From: Patescibacteria group bacterium
GTDB taxonomy: Bacteria; Patescibacteriota; 4484-211
DNA: 34,494 nt
Assembly (NCBI GenBank): GCA_018818265.1
Contig: JAHISN010000023.1
Location: 1-34,494, forward strand
Direction of reading: 5' to 3'
Position numbers and translations under genes: made by a program. This document shows positions 14,993-21,245 of this stretch, one piece after another; the stretch's first letter is position 1, and the number at the start of each line of letters is the position of its first letter. The notes beneath the pieces are model-generated. The model was not told where the DNA came from. It was given only the letters and a program-made list of their open reading frames with translations, and ran no database searches.

Positions 14993-16408
14993 ATGTCTGG
15001 TGAAAAGACAACTACGCCAAACACATCAATTGAAGCTTCTGTTTCTCGAGAAGTTGTACTTCGCCGCGATGTGGAACGGATGCTTGAAGCTAGGGGCAAC
15101 AACGACCATATTTCTTATCTTGCCCGTTATGTACTTTCGCAAAGCGGCGAAACGGAGCCGTCTGGCTTTGAGGGGGCGGATATCTTAATAGACAGAGATT
15201 TATCTCATTCCAGCCTTTTCAAATTCGCTTTGAGTGAATTTAGCGCTCTATCCCCAGTCTATGAATGGGAAATAGTGGGTTACGACATGGATGAGGCAGT
15301 GTACGATAAAAGATTTTGTAGTCCTATGTTCGATGTGCAAGCTCGAGAGTTTATTATTAAATATGCGGATAAGCTCAGAGAACAATATCCAGAAGTGGTT
15401 GGTTTTATAGAAAGGATTGAAAGTCCTCAAACAAAACGGAAGCTTTTGTTAATTCGCGGGGACAGCAGGCCGCCATTTCTTAGGGCCTATGACTTAGATA
15501 CTGCTGAAAGTGTTTCGGAAGAAGCAATCACAGAACATCGGGACGACATTTTAGAGTTATTAGAAGCTACTGAAGGGAGGGCGCTTATCTGTGCTTCCAG
15601 ACTTTTAGGCAAAGAAGTTTCCCCGACGGATTTAGATGTCTTTTGGCCGCCTGAGCTTTCTCAGCTTGCTGTGGAAAATCTTTCGCTAATAAACAGAGTG
15701 GAGGTTTTAAGCTTTATTGGGAGAATGGGGCCTAACCTTATCCCTGAGGTACAAGAAGACAAACTTTATATTGGTGATGGCATTGTGTCAGAAGATAGCA
15801 TTGTTGGAGAAATAAGCGATTTCGTTCTCGGTCATGCAGAAGCGTTTACTCCCGATGTTCTGGCATTAATTTTAAAGGTCCCCAAAGAACAAATTACAGC
15901 CGGTGTAACTGATGCTATTTTAGCATCTTTAGTTGTTCATGAGGACAGGGATGTATTTCTTAGTCAACGAGGGCATGATAAAGCAGTAACGGTCTTAGGA
16001 AGTTTTCGCGGTTATGAATCTTGCCAGAAGACAGAACATAGGCTTTTAGACGAAATGCGTGACGAGAAAGCTGTGGTCCTAAAACTAAAGTATCCGGACG
16101 GTAAAAGTGTTATTTTGGGAGTGAAGTTTACAGAGATGATTTTAGCCGTTTGTTTAGAATCCAGCGTGAGCGATTTTCCTACTCAAACATCGTACCTGCC
16201 GATAGCGCAAACTCTTAGATGGCTTAGGGAGCTGAGAGAGAGCGGGCAGGTTTATCATGAAGTGGATGTGAGCGACACCAAATTATCTCGTCAAGTCTGG
16301 GCGGTTAACCGAAGAGCGGTTTATGGCGAAGAGGAGTGGGCTGAATTGCTGGAAATAGCTGAAAAGGCTGAGCAAGAGGCAAGGGCATCGGTATCGGGGA
16401 AGAATTAG
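14993..16408 (+). CDS. Unknown 471-aa protein, divergent from the Fic-like pair
   Basis: Soluble, acidic, no signal peptide or membrane helix. Start set at the second ATG (MSGEKTTTP) because the -10 box ends 7 nt before it. The first part (about residues 15-185) includes VLRRDVERMLEARGNNDHIS and WEIVGYDMDEAVYDKRFC; a middle part is rich in Leu/Glu helices; the C-terminal part has LKLKYPDGKSVILGVKFTEM and ends in a charged helix. I see no catalytic motif that I know. It shares a 98-nt divergent promoter region with the Fic-like operon, so joint control is plausible but unproven. Codon use looks like the neighbours. Confidence 0.65.
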   Translation: MSGEKTTTPNTSIEASVSREVVLRRDVERMLEARGNNDHISYLARYVLSQSGETEPSGFEGADILIDRDLSHSSLFKFALSEFSALSPVYEWEIVGYDMDEAVYDKRFCSPMFDVQAREFIIKYADKLREQYPEVVGFIERIESPQTKRKLLLIRGDSRPPFLRAYDLDTAESVSEEAITEHRDDILELLEATEGRALICASRLLGKEVSPTDLDVFWPPELSQLAVENLSLINRVEVLSFIGRMGPNLIPEVQEDKLYIGDGIVSEDSIVGEISDFVLGHAEAFTPDVLALILKVPKEQITAGVTDAILASLVVHEDRDVFLSQRGHDKAVTVLGSFRGYESCQKTEHRLLDEMRDEKAVVLKLKYPDGKSVILGVKFTEMILAVCLESSVSDFPTQTSYLPIAQTLRWLRELRESGQVYHEVDVSDTKLSRQVWAVNRRAVYGEEEWAELLEIAEKAEQEARASVSGKN

Positions 16409-16459
16409 GGCCATACTGGGGGCGGACAATTCAGAGGTTAAATAACAACATTGTCGCAG

Positions 16460-16487
16460 TTGACTTGGAGTTTCTTTATGATAAAAT
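16460..16487 (+). promoter_or_regulatory. Leaderless promoter of the thioredoxin-fold gene
   Basis: TTGACT (16460-16465), 16-nt spacer ending TGA, TAAAAT (16482-16487), then 7 nt to the ATG at 16495. The longer frame that opens at 16465 would span this promoter. Confidence 0.65.
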
Positions 16488-16494
16488 AGGTTTC

Positions 16495-17481
16495 ATGGTA
16501 AATAAGACAGAAAAATTCTTTGGCGTTACAATTATAATCTTGGCTGGTTTGCTCGCGGGGTCAATTTATACCAAAGGATTTGGTTCAGTGGGAGATAAAT
16601 TATTTAATAGAAATATTTCCTACGATGAAGCCAAGGAAAAAGTTATCGCCTATGCGGTGGCAAATTTTAATATTCCCCAAGATGATATTTCGGTTTCAGA
16701 AGTTAAAGAGGAAAATGGCCTTTATAAACTTAGTCTCAAGGTCCAAGGGCAAGATGCAGAAAGCTACTTAACTGCAGACGGAAAGCTTTTCTTCCCCTAT
16801 GCTTACGATATCCAAGAATCGCAAGTTGCCGGTACGGAGACAGAAGCTTCATCTTCGACCCCGCAGGATATTCCCAAGAGCGCTAACCCTGAAGTAATGC
16901 TTTTTACTATGTCGTTTTGCCCTTACGGTAATGTCGCCGAAGATGCGATTAAGCCCGTAGCTGAAGCCCTTGGCAATGTCGTAGAAATTGAACCGCATTA
17001 TGTAATTTACAGTGATTATGCAACTGGCTATCCGGACTATTGTTTGGATGAAGCTAATCAACTTTGTTCTATGCACGGTATTAACGAACTTAACCAAAAC
17101 ATCCGTGAATCTTGTGTTTATGAACTTAGCAAAGCTAAATTTTGGGATTTTCTTTTCCAGATTAACCAACAATGTAGTGTTAATAACGTAGAGACCTGCT
17201 GGGAAGGTGTGGCTAAAAGTCAAGGGCTTGATACTACAGCAATTTCCAGTTGTGCTCAAAATAAGGGTGAGCAATTTTCTCAAGCTGACAAATCCCTTAA
17301 CGAGGAATATGCAATCAGCGGTTCGCCAGTCTTACTTATAAACGGGGTTATTTATGAAGGCGCTCGTACGCCAGAAGATTATAAAAATGCGATTTGCTCG
17401 GCTTTTATCACTCGCCCGCAGGAATGCGAAGCCCAATTGGAGAATAATGCGCAAGCCGCTCCTGCAGGAAGTTGTGAGTAG
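16495..17481 (+). CDS. Membrane-anchored thioredoxin-fold (DsbA/GILT-like) protein
   Basis: 328 aa. N-terminal signal anchor at about residues 9-24 places the rest outside the membrane. Residues 40-105 form a small domain of their own (SYDEAKEKVIAYAVANFNIP ... ESYLTADGKLFFPY). From about 133 a thioredoxin fold starts with FTMSFCPYGNVAED, where a single cysteine (C142) is in a CPYG setting, and ends with ISGSPVLLING containing the expected cis-proline (about 277-279). Further cysteines (C183, C191, C207, C227, C235, C253, C301, C311 and C327) could form structural or resolving disulfides. Inferred role: thiol-disulfide exchange outside the cell. The one-cysteine active site resembles CPYG variants rather than CxxC oxidases. 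Start set by the leaderless promoter. Confidence 0.75.
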   Translation: MVNKTEKFFGVTIIILAGLLAGSIYTKGFGSVGDKLFNRNISYDEAKEKVIAYAVANFNIPQDDISVSEVKEENGLYKLSLKVQGQDAESYLTADGKLFFPYAYDIQESQVAGTETEASSSTPQDIPKSANPEVMLFTMSFCPYGNVAEDAIKPVAEALGNVVEIEPHYVIYSDYATGYPDYCLDEANQLCSMHGINELNQNIRESCVYELSKAKFWDFLFQINQQCSVNNVETCWEGVAKSQGLDTTAISSCAQNKGEQFSQADKSLNEEYAISGSPVLLINGVIYEGARTPEDYKNAICSAFITRPQECEAQLENNAQAAPAGSCE

Positions 17482-17513
17482 GGAAGTTTAAAGTTTAAAA
17501 TTCAAAGTTCACT

Positions 17514-17942
17514 ATGCCACCAAATACTCCCAGTAAGAGAACCATTCTTCTCATTGAAGACGATGTTTTTGTTAAAGATCTTTATGAGCGCACACTCAAG
17601 CGCCGTGGTTATCGGGTTATAGTGGCAGAAGATGGAGAAATGGGTCTGGAAGCGGCTCATGCTCGTGCTGACGAAATAGAACTGGTATTGCTTGATATTA
17701 TGCTGCCTAAAGTAAATGGGATTGAGGTTCTAAAGAAACTAGTCGAAGACGGTTTAACAAAGAAATTTACCGTGGTTTTGATTACAAATTTAGGGCAGGA
17801 ATCAATTATTAAAGAAGCGTTTGATATTGGCGCCCGGGGCTATATGCTTAAAGCCCGTTTGTTGCCACGCGAGATTGTCGATAAGGTCGACGAGTTTTTC
17901 CAAACCGGTGTTTTTCCTGTGAGTGAGGCGAATGGGCTATAA
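17514..17942 (+). CDS. Single-domain response regulator
   Basis: 142-aa receiver domain with no output domain. Seen: acidic pair D16/D17 in LLIEDDVFV, phosphoacceptor D61 in VLLDIMLPKVNG, T91 in VLITN, and K113 in GYMLKAR. It therefore should be phosphorylatable and act through protein contacts, as CheY-like proteins do. No histidine kinase is present in the window. It starts 33 nt after the thioredoxin-fold gene across AAGTTTAAAGTTTAAAATTC low-complexity repeats, and its stop directly abuts the stop of the convergent SPFH gene with no spacing, so there is no room for a terminator between them. Confidence 0.9.
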   Translation: MPPNTPSKRTILLIEDDVFVKDLYERTLKRRGYRVIVAEDGEMGLEAAHARADEIELVLLDIMLPKVNGIEVLKKLVEDGLTKKFTVVLITNLGQESIIKEAFDIGARGYMLKARLLPREIVDKVDEFFQTGVFPVSEANGL

Positions 17943-18506
17943 TCACTTCCGGCCAATGGGGTCAACTTCGGAGAGCAAAACACCTTCGGTAATGAGTCCT
18001 TTGGGTCTAAAGATTGTTTCTAATTCTGTTTCTATTTCCTTTTCGATTGCTTTACGGTGGTTAGTAGTTACCTCACTAAAAGTGTGATTGGCAATAACGG
18101 AACGAGTACGTGAGCGCGATACTGGCCGCACGATCTTAGAAACAAATCGTTCCCCCACGTTTTCCCACAAAACAGGAAGCATATTTTTGTTGATTTTAAA
18201 AAGGATTGTTCCTTCAACTGTAATAAGTTTATTGTCCCTTGTAACAGCATTAATTGCCTCGTCCCCAAACATTTCGGCGTGTGATAAATCTATTTCCTTG
18301 GAGATGTTATATTCCAAAGTTTGGGCGTTAAACAATTTGGCAACTTGCCAAAAAGGAATCTTGAGGTGTAATCCGGGACCCCAGACCTTTGGTAATACTC
18401 CCCGACCACGATCATAAACACAAGCCACATGCCCGGGAGGTACGGAAATAAAAAATCCGCCTACAACCTCGTCAACTAAAATGGAAACTACCAGTTTATC
18501 AAACAT
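17943..18506 (-). CDS. SPFH/Band 7 (prohibitin-like) domain protein
   Basis: 187 aa, starting at the ATG at 18506. N-terminal hydrophobic stretch (about residues 4-22) then the SPFH start ISVPPGHVACVYDRGRGVLP, KVWGPGLHLKIPFWQVAKLF, a DNKLITVEGTILFKIN strand region and a final helical portion ending in LITEGVLLSEVDPIGRK. SPFH proteins form membrane-bound rings or scaffolds. This one is short: it ends right after the domain, without the long coiled coil of flotillins. Convergent with the response regulator with zero gap. Confidence 0.8.
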   Translation of the reverse strand: MFDKLVVSILVDEVVGGFFISVPPGHVACVYDRGRGVLPKVWGPGLHLKIPFWQVAKLFNAQTLEYNISKEIDLSHAEMFGDEAINAVTRDNKLITVEGTILFKINKNMLPVLWENVGERFVSKIVRPVSRSRTRSVIANHTFSEVTTNHRKAIEKEIETELETIFRPKGLITEGVLLSEVDPIGRK

Positions 18507-18565
18507 AAGCAATCGGCCTATAGCTGTTAGTTTCTAGTCCCGAGCCAGCTAATAAGCTAATGAAG

Positions 18566-18593
18566 CTAGAAAGCTAACGAAGCTTGTTAGCTA
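18566..18593. repeat. Inverted repeat, left, beside the Ig-like gene
   Basis: This AGCTAA-rich sequence (CTAGAAAGCTAACGAAGC followed by TTGTTAGCTA) is nearly the reverse complement of 19522-19548, with a single-base gap and a few mismatches. The two copies flank the gene at 18750-19520. More partial AGCTAA units lie just to the left (18546-18565). Confidence 0.6.
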
Positions 18594-18686
18594 TATTCTT
18601 AATCCCTTACATTCTACTCTGTACAACCCAATTTGTAAAGCCAACACAATTCTATGATAAAATTAGTTACAGACTAGCTGTCGACT

Positions 18687-18739
18687 GGCTCCGCCAAAGG
18701 CGGACAGGTGTGCGGCTCCGCCAGGGGCGGACAGGTGTG
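18687..18739. repeat. Two tandem 26-bp GC-rich hairpin repeats
   Basis: Copies at 18687-18712 and 18714-18739 both read GGCTCCGCCARRGGCGGACAGGTGTG by eye (A/G differences in the loop); each has a CCGCC/GGCGG stem. They lie between a TGATAAAAT -10-like box (18655-18663) and the ATG at 18750, so they lengthen the leader of that gene. Related GGCGGACAGG sequence occurs at 19733-19742. Confidence 0.7.
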
Positions 18740-18749
18740 TGGCTACTCT

Positions 18750-19520
18750 ATGCGCAAATTTCGCAAATCCAACAAGAAATATCAATTTAAATCTCCTGCT
18801 GTTAAATCTAAGGTGAGCGAACGGGAGAAGAAAGCCTACTCCAAACTGGTACTGGCATTTGTTTCCTTAGTCGCTTTTTCCGTCTTGATTTATCTCAAGG
18901 GCATTGATTTCATTGCGCTCTATAGCGCTTTTTGGCGACCGGAAACAGAGATTCCAATAACTCCGGCGCCAGTATCGCATCTTTTAATCCCAGAGGTTTA
19001 TGCGCTACCTTCGGCAATCAAGGAAGATCAGTCCCTTAGAATCAGCGGGACCGCAACAGCGGGAACCAAGGTGGTGATTACTGTTAACGATACGGAAACA
19101 GCCTATCTATTAGCCGATGCGCAAGGAAACTTCGAGGTTACTATTGAAGACGAACTTAAAGAAGGGGAAAATATAATTAGTGCTTTTAGTACTGATAATC
19201 AGGATAATTACAGCCACCCGTCTCCAGTTCAAATCGTAGCTTTGGATACCCGTCCACCGGAATTGGAACTAGAATACCCGCAGGACCAGGAAATTATTAA
19301 TCAGAAAAATAATGTTATTAGGATTCGCGGCCATACCGAGTCGTCAAAGATTACCGTAACTGTGAACGGCTATCGCGCCATTGTTGACCTTGAAGGTAAT
19401 TTTTCCTACGCCTTATCGTTAGCTGACGATGAAAATCAGATTAAAGTTGTTGCCAAAGATGAAGTTGGTCATGAGACGGAAGTGGAGAGGGTGGTGATAT
19501 TTGAGGGAGAGGACAGCTAG
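18750..19520 (+). CDS. Membrane-anchored protein with Ig-like beta domains
   Basis: 256 aa from the ATG at 18750 (MRKFRKSNKKYQ). The open frame upstream to 18708 codes only for the GC-rich tandem repeat, so I exclude it. A basic head is followed by one transmembrane helix (about residues 33-52), then two beta-sandwich domains of Big/glucodextranase_B type: about 75-165 (RISGTATAGTKVVITVNDTE ... NIISAFSTDNQDNYS) and 167-250 (RIRGHTESSKITVTVNGYRA ... NQIKVVAKDEVGHETEV). Same architecture as the outer part of the RodZ-like protein at 3865-4503. Inferred role: cell-surface or envelope-spanning structural protein. It is bracketed by an inverted repeat. Confidence 0.7.
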   Translation: MRKFRKSNKKYQFKSPAVKSKVSEREKKAYSKLVLAFVSLVAFSVLIYLKGIDFIALYSAFWRPETEIPITPAPVSHLLIPEVYALPSAIKEDQSLRISGTATAGTKVVITVNDTETAYLLADAQGNFEVTIEDELKEGENIISAFSTDNQDNYSHPSPVQIVALDTRPPELELEYPQDQEIINQKNNVIRIRGHTESSKITVTVNGYRAIVDLEGNFSYALSLADDENQIKVVAKDEVGHETEVERVVIFEGEDS

Positions 19521-19521
19521 A

Positions 19522-19548
19522 TAGCTTGGTAGCTTCGTTAGCTTCTAG
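19522..19548. repeat. Inverted repeat, right, beside the Ig-like gene
   Basis: Reads TAGCTTGGTAGCTTCGTTAG followed by CTTCTAG; partner of 18566-18593 in inverted orientation. Confidence 0.6.
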
Positions 19549-19557
19549 GGTGTAGTA

Positions 19558-19579
19558 GCGCAATTTATTGCGCGTTTTT
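19558..19579 (+). terminator. Rho-independent terminator after the Ig-like gene
   Basis: GCGCAA-ttta-TTGCGC stem (19558-19573) followed by GTTTTT. It lies 38 nt after the stop codon. The sequence may also be part of a dispersed repeat running on to the AGGGTTTAACCCT palindrome. Confidence 0.6.
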
Positions 19580-19611
19580 GAGCGCATTGAATTATGGAAA
19601 ATTCATGCGAT

Positions 19612-19670
19612 ATAGGGTTTAACCCTATTACTACTTGAAATATCAAATGTTAATAGGGTTAAACCCTATT
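19612..19670. repeat. Two AGGGTTNAACCCT palindromes
   Basis: ATAGGGTTTAACCCTAT (19612-19628) and AATAGGGTTAAACCCTATT (19652-19670). The second abuts and supplies the first base of the stop codon region of the O-antigen ligase gene. Same family as 20802-20831, 22915-22948 and 29288-29341. Confidence 0.85.
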
Positions 19671-21022
19671 TAATCCAGAAGGCAATTCCCTTTAACCGCA
19701 ATAAAAGTTGTCCCTTGACAAGTATTGTCTGTAGGCGGACAGGCGCGACCTGTCTCAACCAGGGCAATTATCACCCAAAACACCAGGGCCAAATCGTTCT
19801 TAAAATACGGAACATCAACTAGTCCGTGCGCCAGGCAGTAAATTAGAGCGGCTAGAATCCCCCAGTTAATTTTACTCTTATTTCCCTTTTTCAATTCTCT
19901 ATAAAAAACCAGCGCAATGATTCCAATTATGGCTGTTAGTCCCAGTATTCCCGTTTCCGTCCAGAAATTGAGAACAAAATTGTGCGGATATTCCAGCGGC
20001 TCGGCGTCACAGGTATAGTACTGCGTGCTGTATAGCTCTTTGAATCCTGAAAGACCAGCCCCCAGCATAGGATTGTCTTTGAGAAGATTAACTGTTCCTT
20101 CCCACACACACAGGCGCGTCAACCCTGTTCCTCCCGGCCGCACCCAGGGATTGGCAACCTGAGGGGTTAGTTTGGGAATTATAGAGAGCAGGACAAAATG
20201 GCTGATCAGATAGAGCATTGCGCCAGTAATAATCAGCTTGCGAAGTAGTTTAAGAGACAAGAATCTGGCCGAAACCAAAAAGGCTATACTAACACCCAAT
20301 CCAACTAATCCTCCGGTGGATTTGGTGAGAATTAAAACGAAGGTTATTAAAATCAACACTAGGCCTTCAAATATCCGAGGCTTGCCTTTCCTGATAATCT
20401 TTCTATTCTTGGCAGAACTTCGTACCGCACATAGGGGCGGCCCCTTTGAAGGGGCCGCCCCTATTTCTAGTGCTAGTAGAAGCGCAATTATCGGCCCTAT
20501 ATACAGTGCAAGGGCATTCCCGCTATTGAACGTGGCGTGGGCGCGGCCACCAGTGGCTTCGTGTATAGCAAAAACTGGCCATTTAAACAAAATCTGCGAG
20601 ATACCTATTAGAGATAACCATAAAGCTGCACAAGTTAATGCCCAGATAATTTCTTTTCTCTTAATTATTCCACGTTTCAAACAATCGGTCAGAACATAAA
20701 AGAAAATAATCGGCTCAATAAAGTAAGCCTTAAAAATTCCCAAGCCCGCACGTAAGTCGGGGGTTTTGAAAAGCGAGATGATACAAGCAAGAAGCAAAAA
20801 TAGGGTTAAACCCTGAAAAGGGTTTAACCCTGTTTCAGCCGAGTCCGAGAAAGACTTTCCCTTCCCCATTCTAAAAACCAACCAAATCAATACTGTTAAT
20901 CCGATCAAATGTTCCAACAGCGTCGTCGGCAACCCCCAGTATGACCAGCGAATGATATAGAGGGGGGAGAGGAATATAGTCGTGAAAATTGAGATTTTTA
21001 GTAATTGCGATAGTGTTTTCAT
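19670..21022 (-). CDS. O-antigen ligase/polymerase-like membrane protein
   Basis: 450 aa with about ten to twelve hydrophobic helices and a large outer loop. Typical Wzy/WaaL-like features: GRAHATFNSGNALALYIGPI in mid-protein and the loop GLTRLCVWEGTVNLLKDNPMLGAGLSGFKE with YPHNFVLNFWTETGILGL, the signature of the O-antigen ligase family. Acts on lipid-linked glycans at the outer face of the membrane; substrate unknown. Repeats are embedded in frame: the AGGGTTNAACCCT pair codes TGLNPFQGLTL (20802-20831), a perfect 14-bp palindrome codes GAAPSKGPPL (20431-20464), and the tail VETGRACPPTDN is coded by a GGCGGACAGG-type repeat. The C-terminus may thus be repeat-derived. A second such gene lies upstream. 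Confidence 0.85.
   Translation of the reverse strand: MKTLSQLLKISIFTTIFLSPLYIIRWSYWGLPTTLLEHLIGLTVLIWLVFRMGKGKSFSDSAETGLNPFQGLTLFLLLACIISLFKTPDLRAGLGIFKAYFIEPIIFFYVLTDCLKRGIIKRKEIIWALTCAALWLSLIGISQILFKWPVFAIHEATGGRAHATFNSGNALALYIGPIIALLLALEIGAAPSKGPPLCAVRSSAKNRKIIRKGKPRIFEGLVLILITFVLILTKSTGGLVGLGVSIAFLVSARFLSLKLLRKLIITGAMLYLISHFVLLSIIPKLTPQVANPWVRPGGTGLTRLCVWEGTVNLLKDNPMLGAGLSGFKELYSTQYYTCDAEPLEYPHNFVLNFWTETGILGLTAIIGIIALVFYRELKKGNKSKINWGILAALIYCLAHGLVDVPYFKNDLALVFWVIIALVETGRACPPTDNTCQGTTFIAVKGNCLLD
20431..20464. repeat. Perfect 14-bp palindrome inside a coding gene
   Basis: ATAGGGGCGGCCCC (20431-20444), loop TTTGAA, GGGGCCGCCCCTAT (20451-20464). A shorter, imperfect relative lies at about 27107-27138 (GTAGGGGCGGGCCTCTTCAA then AGGCGGGG). 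It is translated within the O-antigen ligase gene. Confidence 0.9.
20802..20831. repeat. Two AGGGTTNAACCCT palindromes inside a coding gene
   Basis: AGGGTTAAACCCT (20802-20814) and AGGGTTTAACCCT (20819-20831), separated by GAAA; translated in frame within the O-antigen ligase. Confidence 0.85.
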
Positions 21023-21245
21023 TTATTTAATCTCTGGATTGTTTTCAGAAATGTCAAATTAAAAATGTCTAATGCCAAAACAATGCCAAAATCCTAATGT
21101 CAAACGAGCGGTTCTGGAAGCTATTTGTCATTAGTCATTAGGGTTTTTTTAGACACCCGCCTAGGCCCGCTTCGACCCGCTCCGACTCGCGGGGTGAGGC
21201 TGGTTTTGCATTTGATATTCATAGAGCAATCGAACAATAATATTT
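21023..21245. other. Repeat-rich gap between two polymerase genes
   Basis: Contains AATGTCAAA/TAATGCC/AATGTC low-complexity units (21052-21103), a T7 run (21144-21150) and a GC-rich block ACCCGCC...CCCGC...GCGGGGTG (21155-21198) that can fold into hairpins. No believable gene is seen. Confidence 0.5.

Noticed and set aside
20238-20699. 153-codon plus-strand frame
   Set aside because: Antisense of the O-antigen ligase, whose family motifs are clear.
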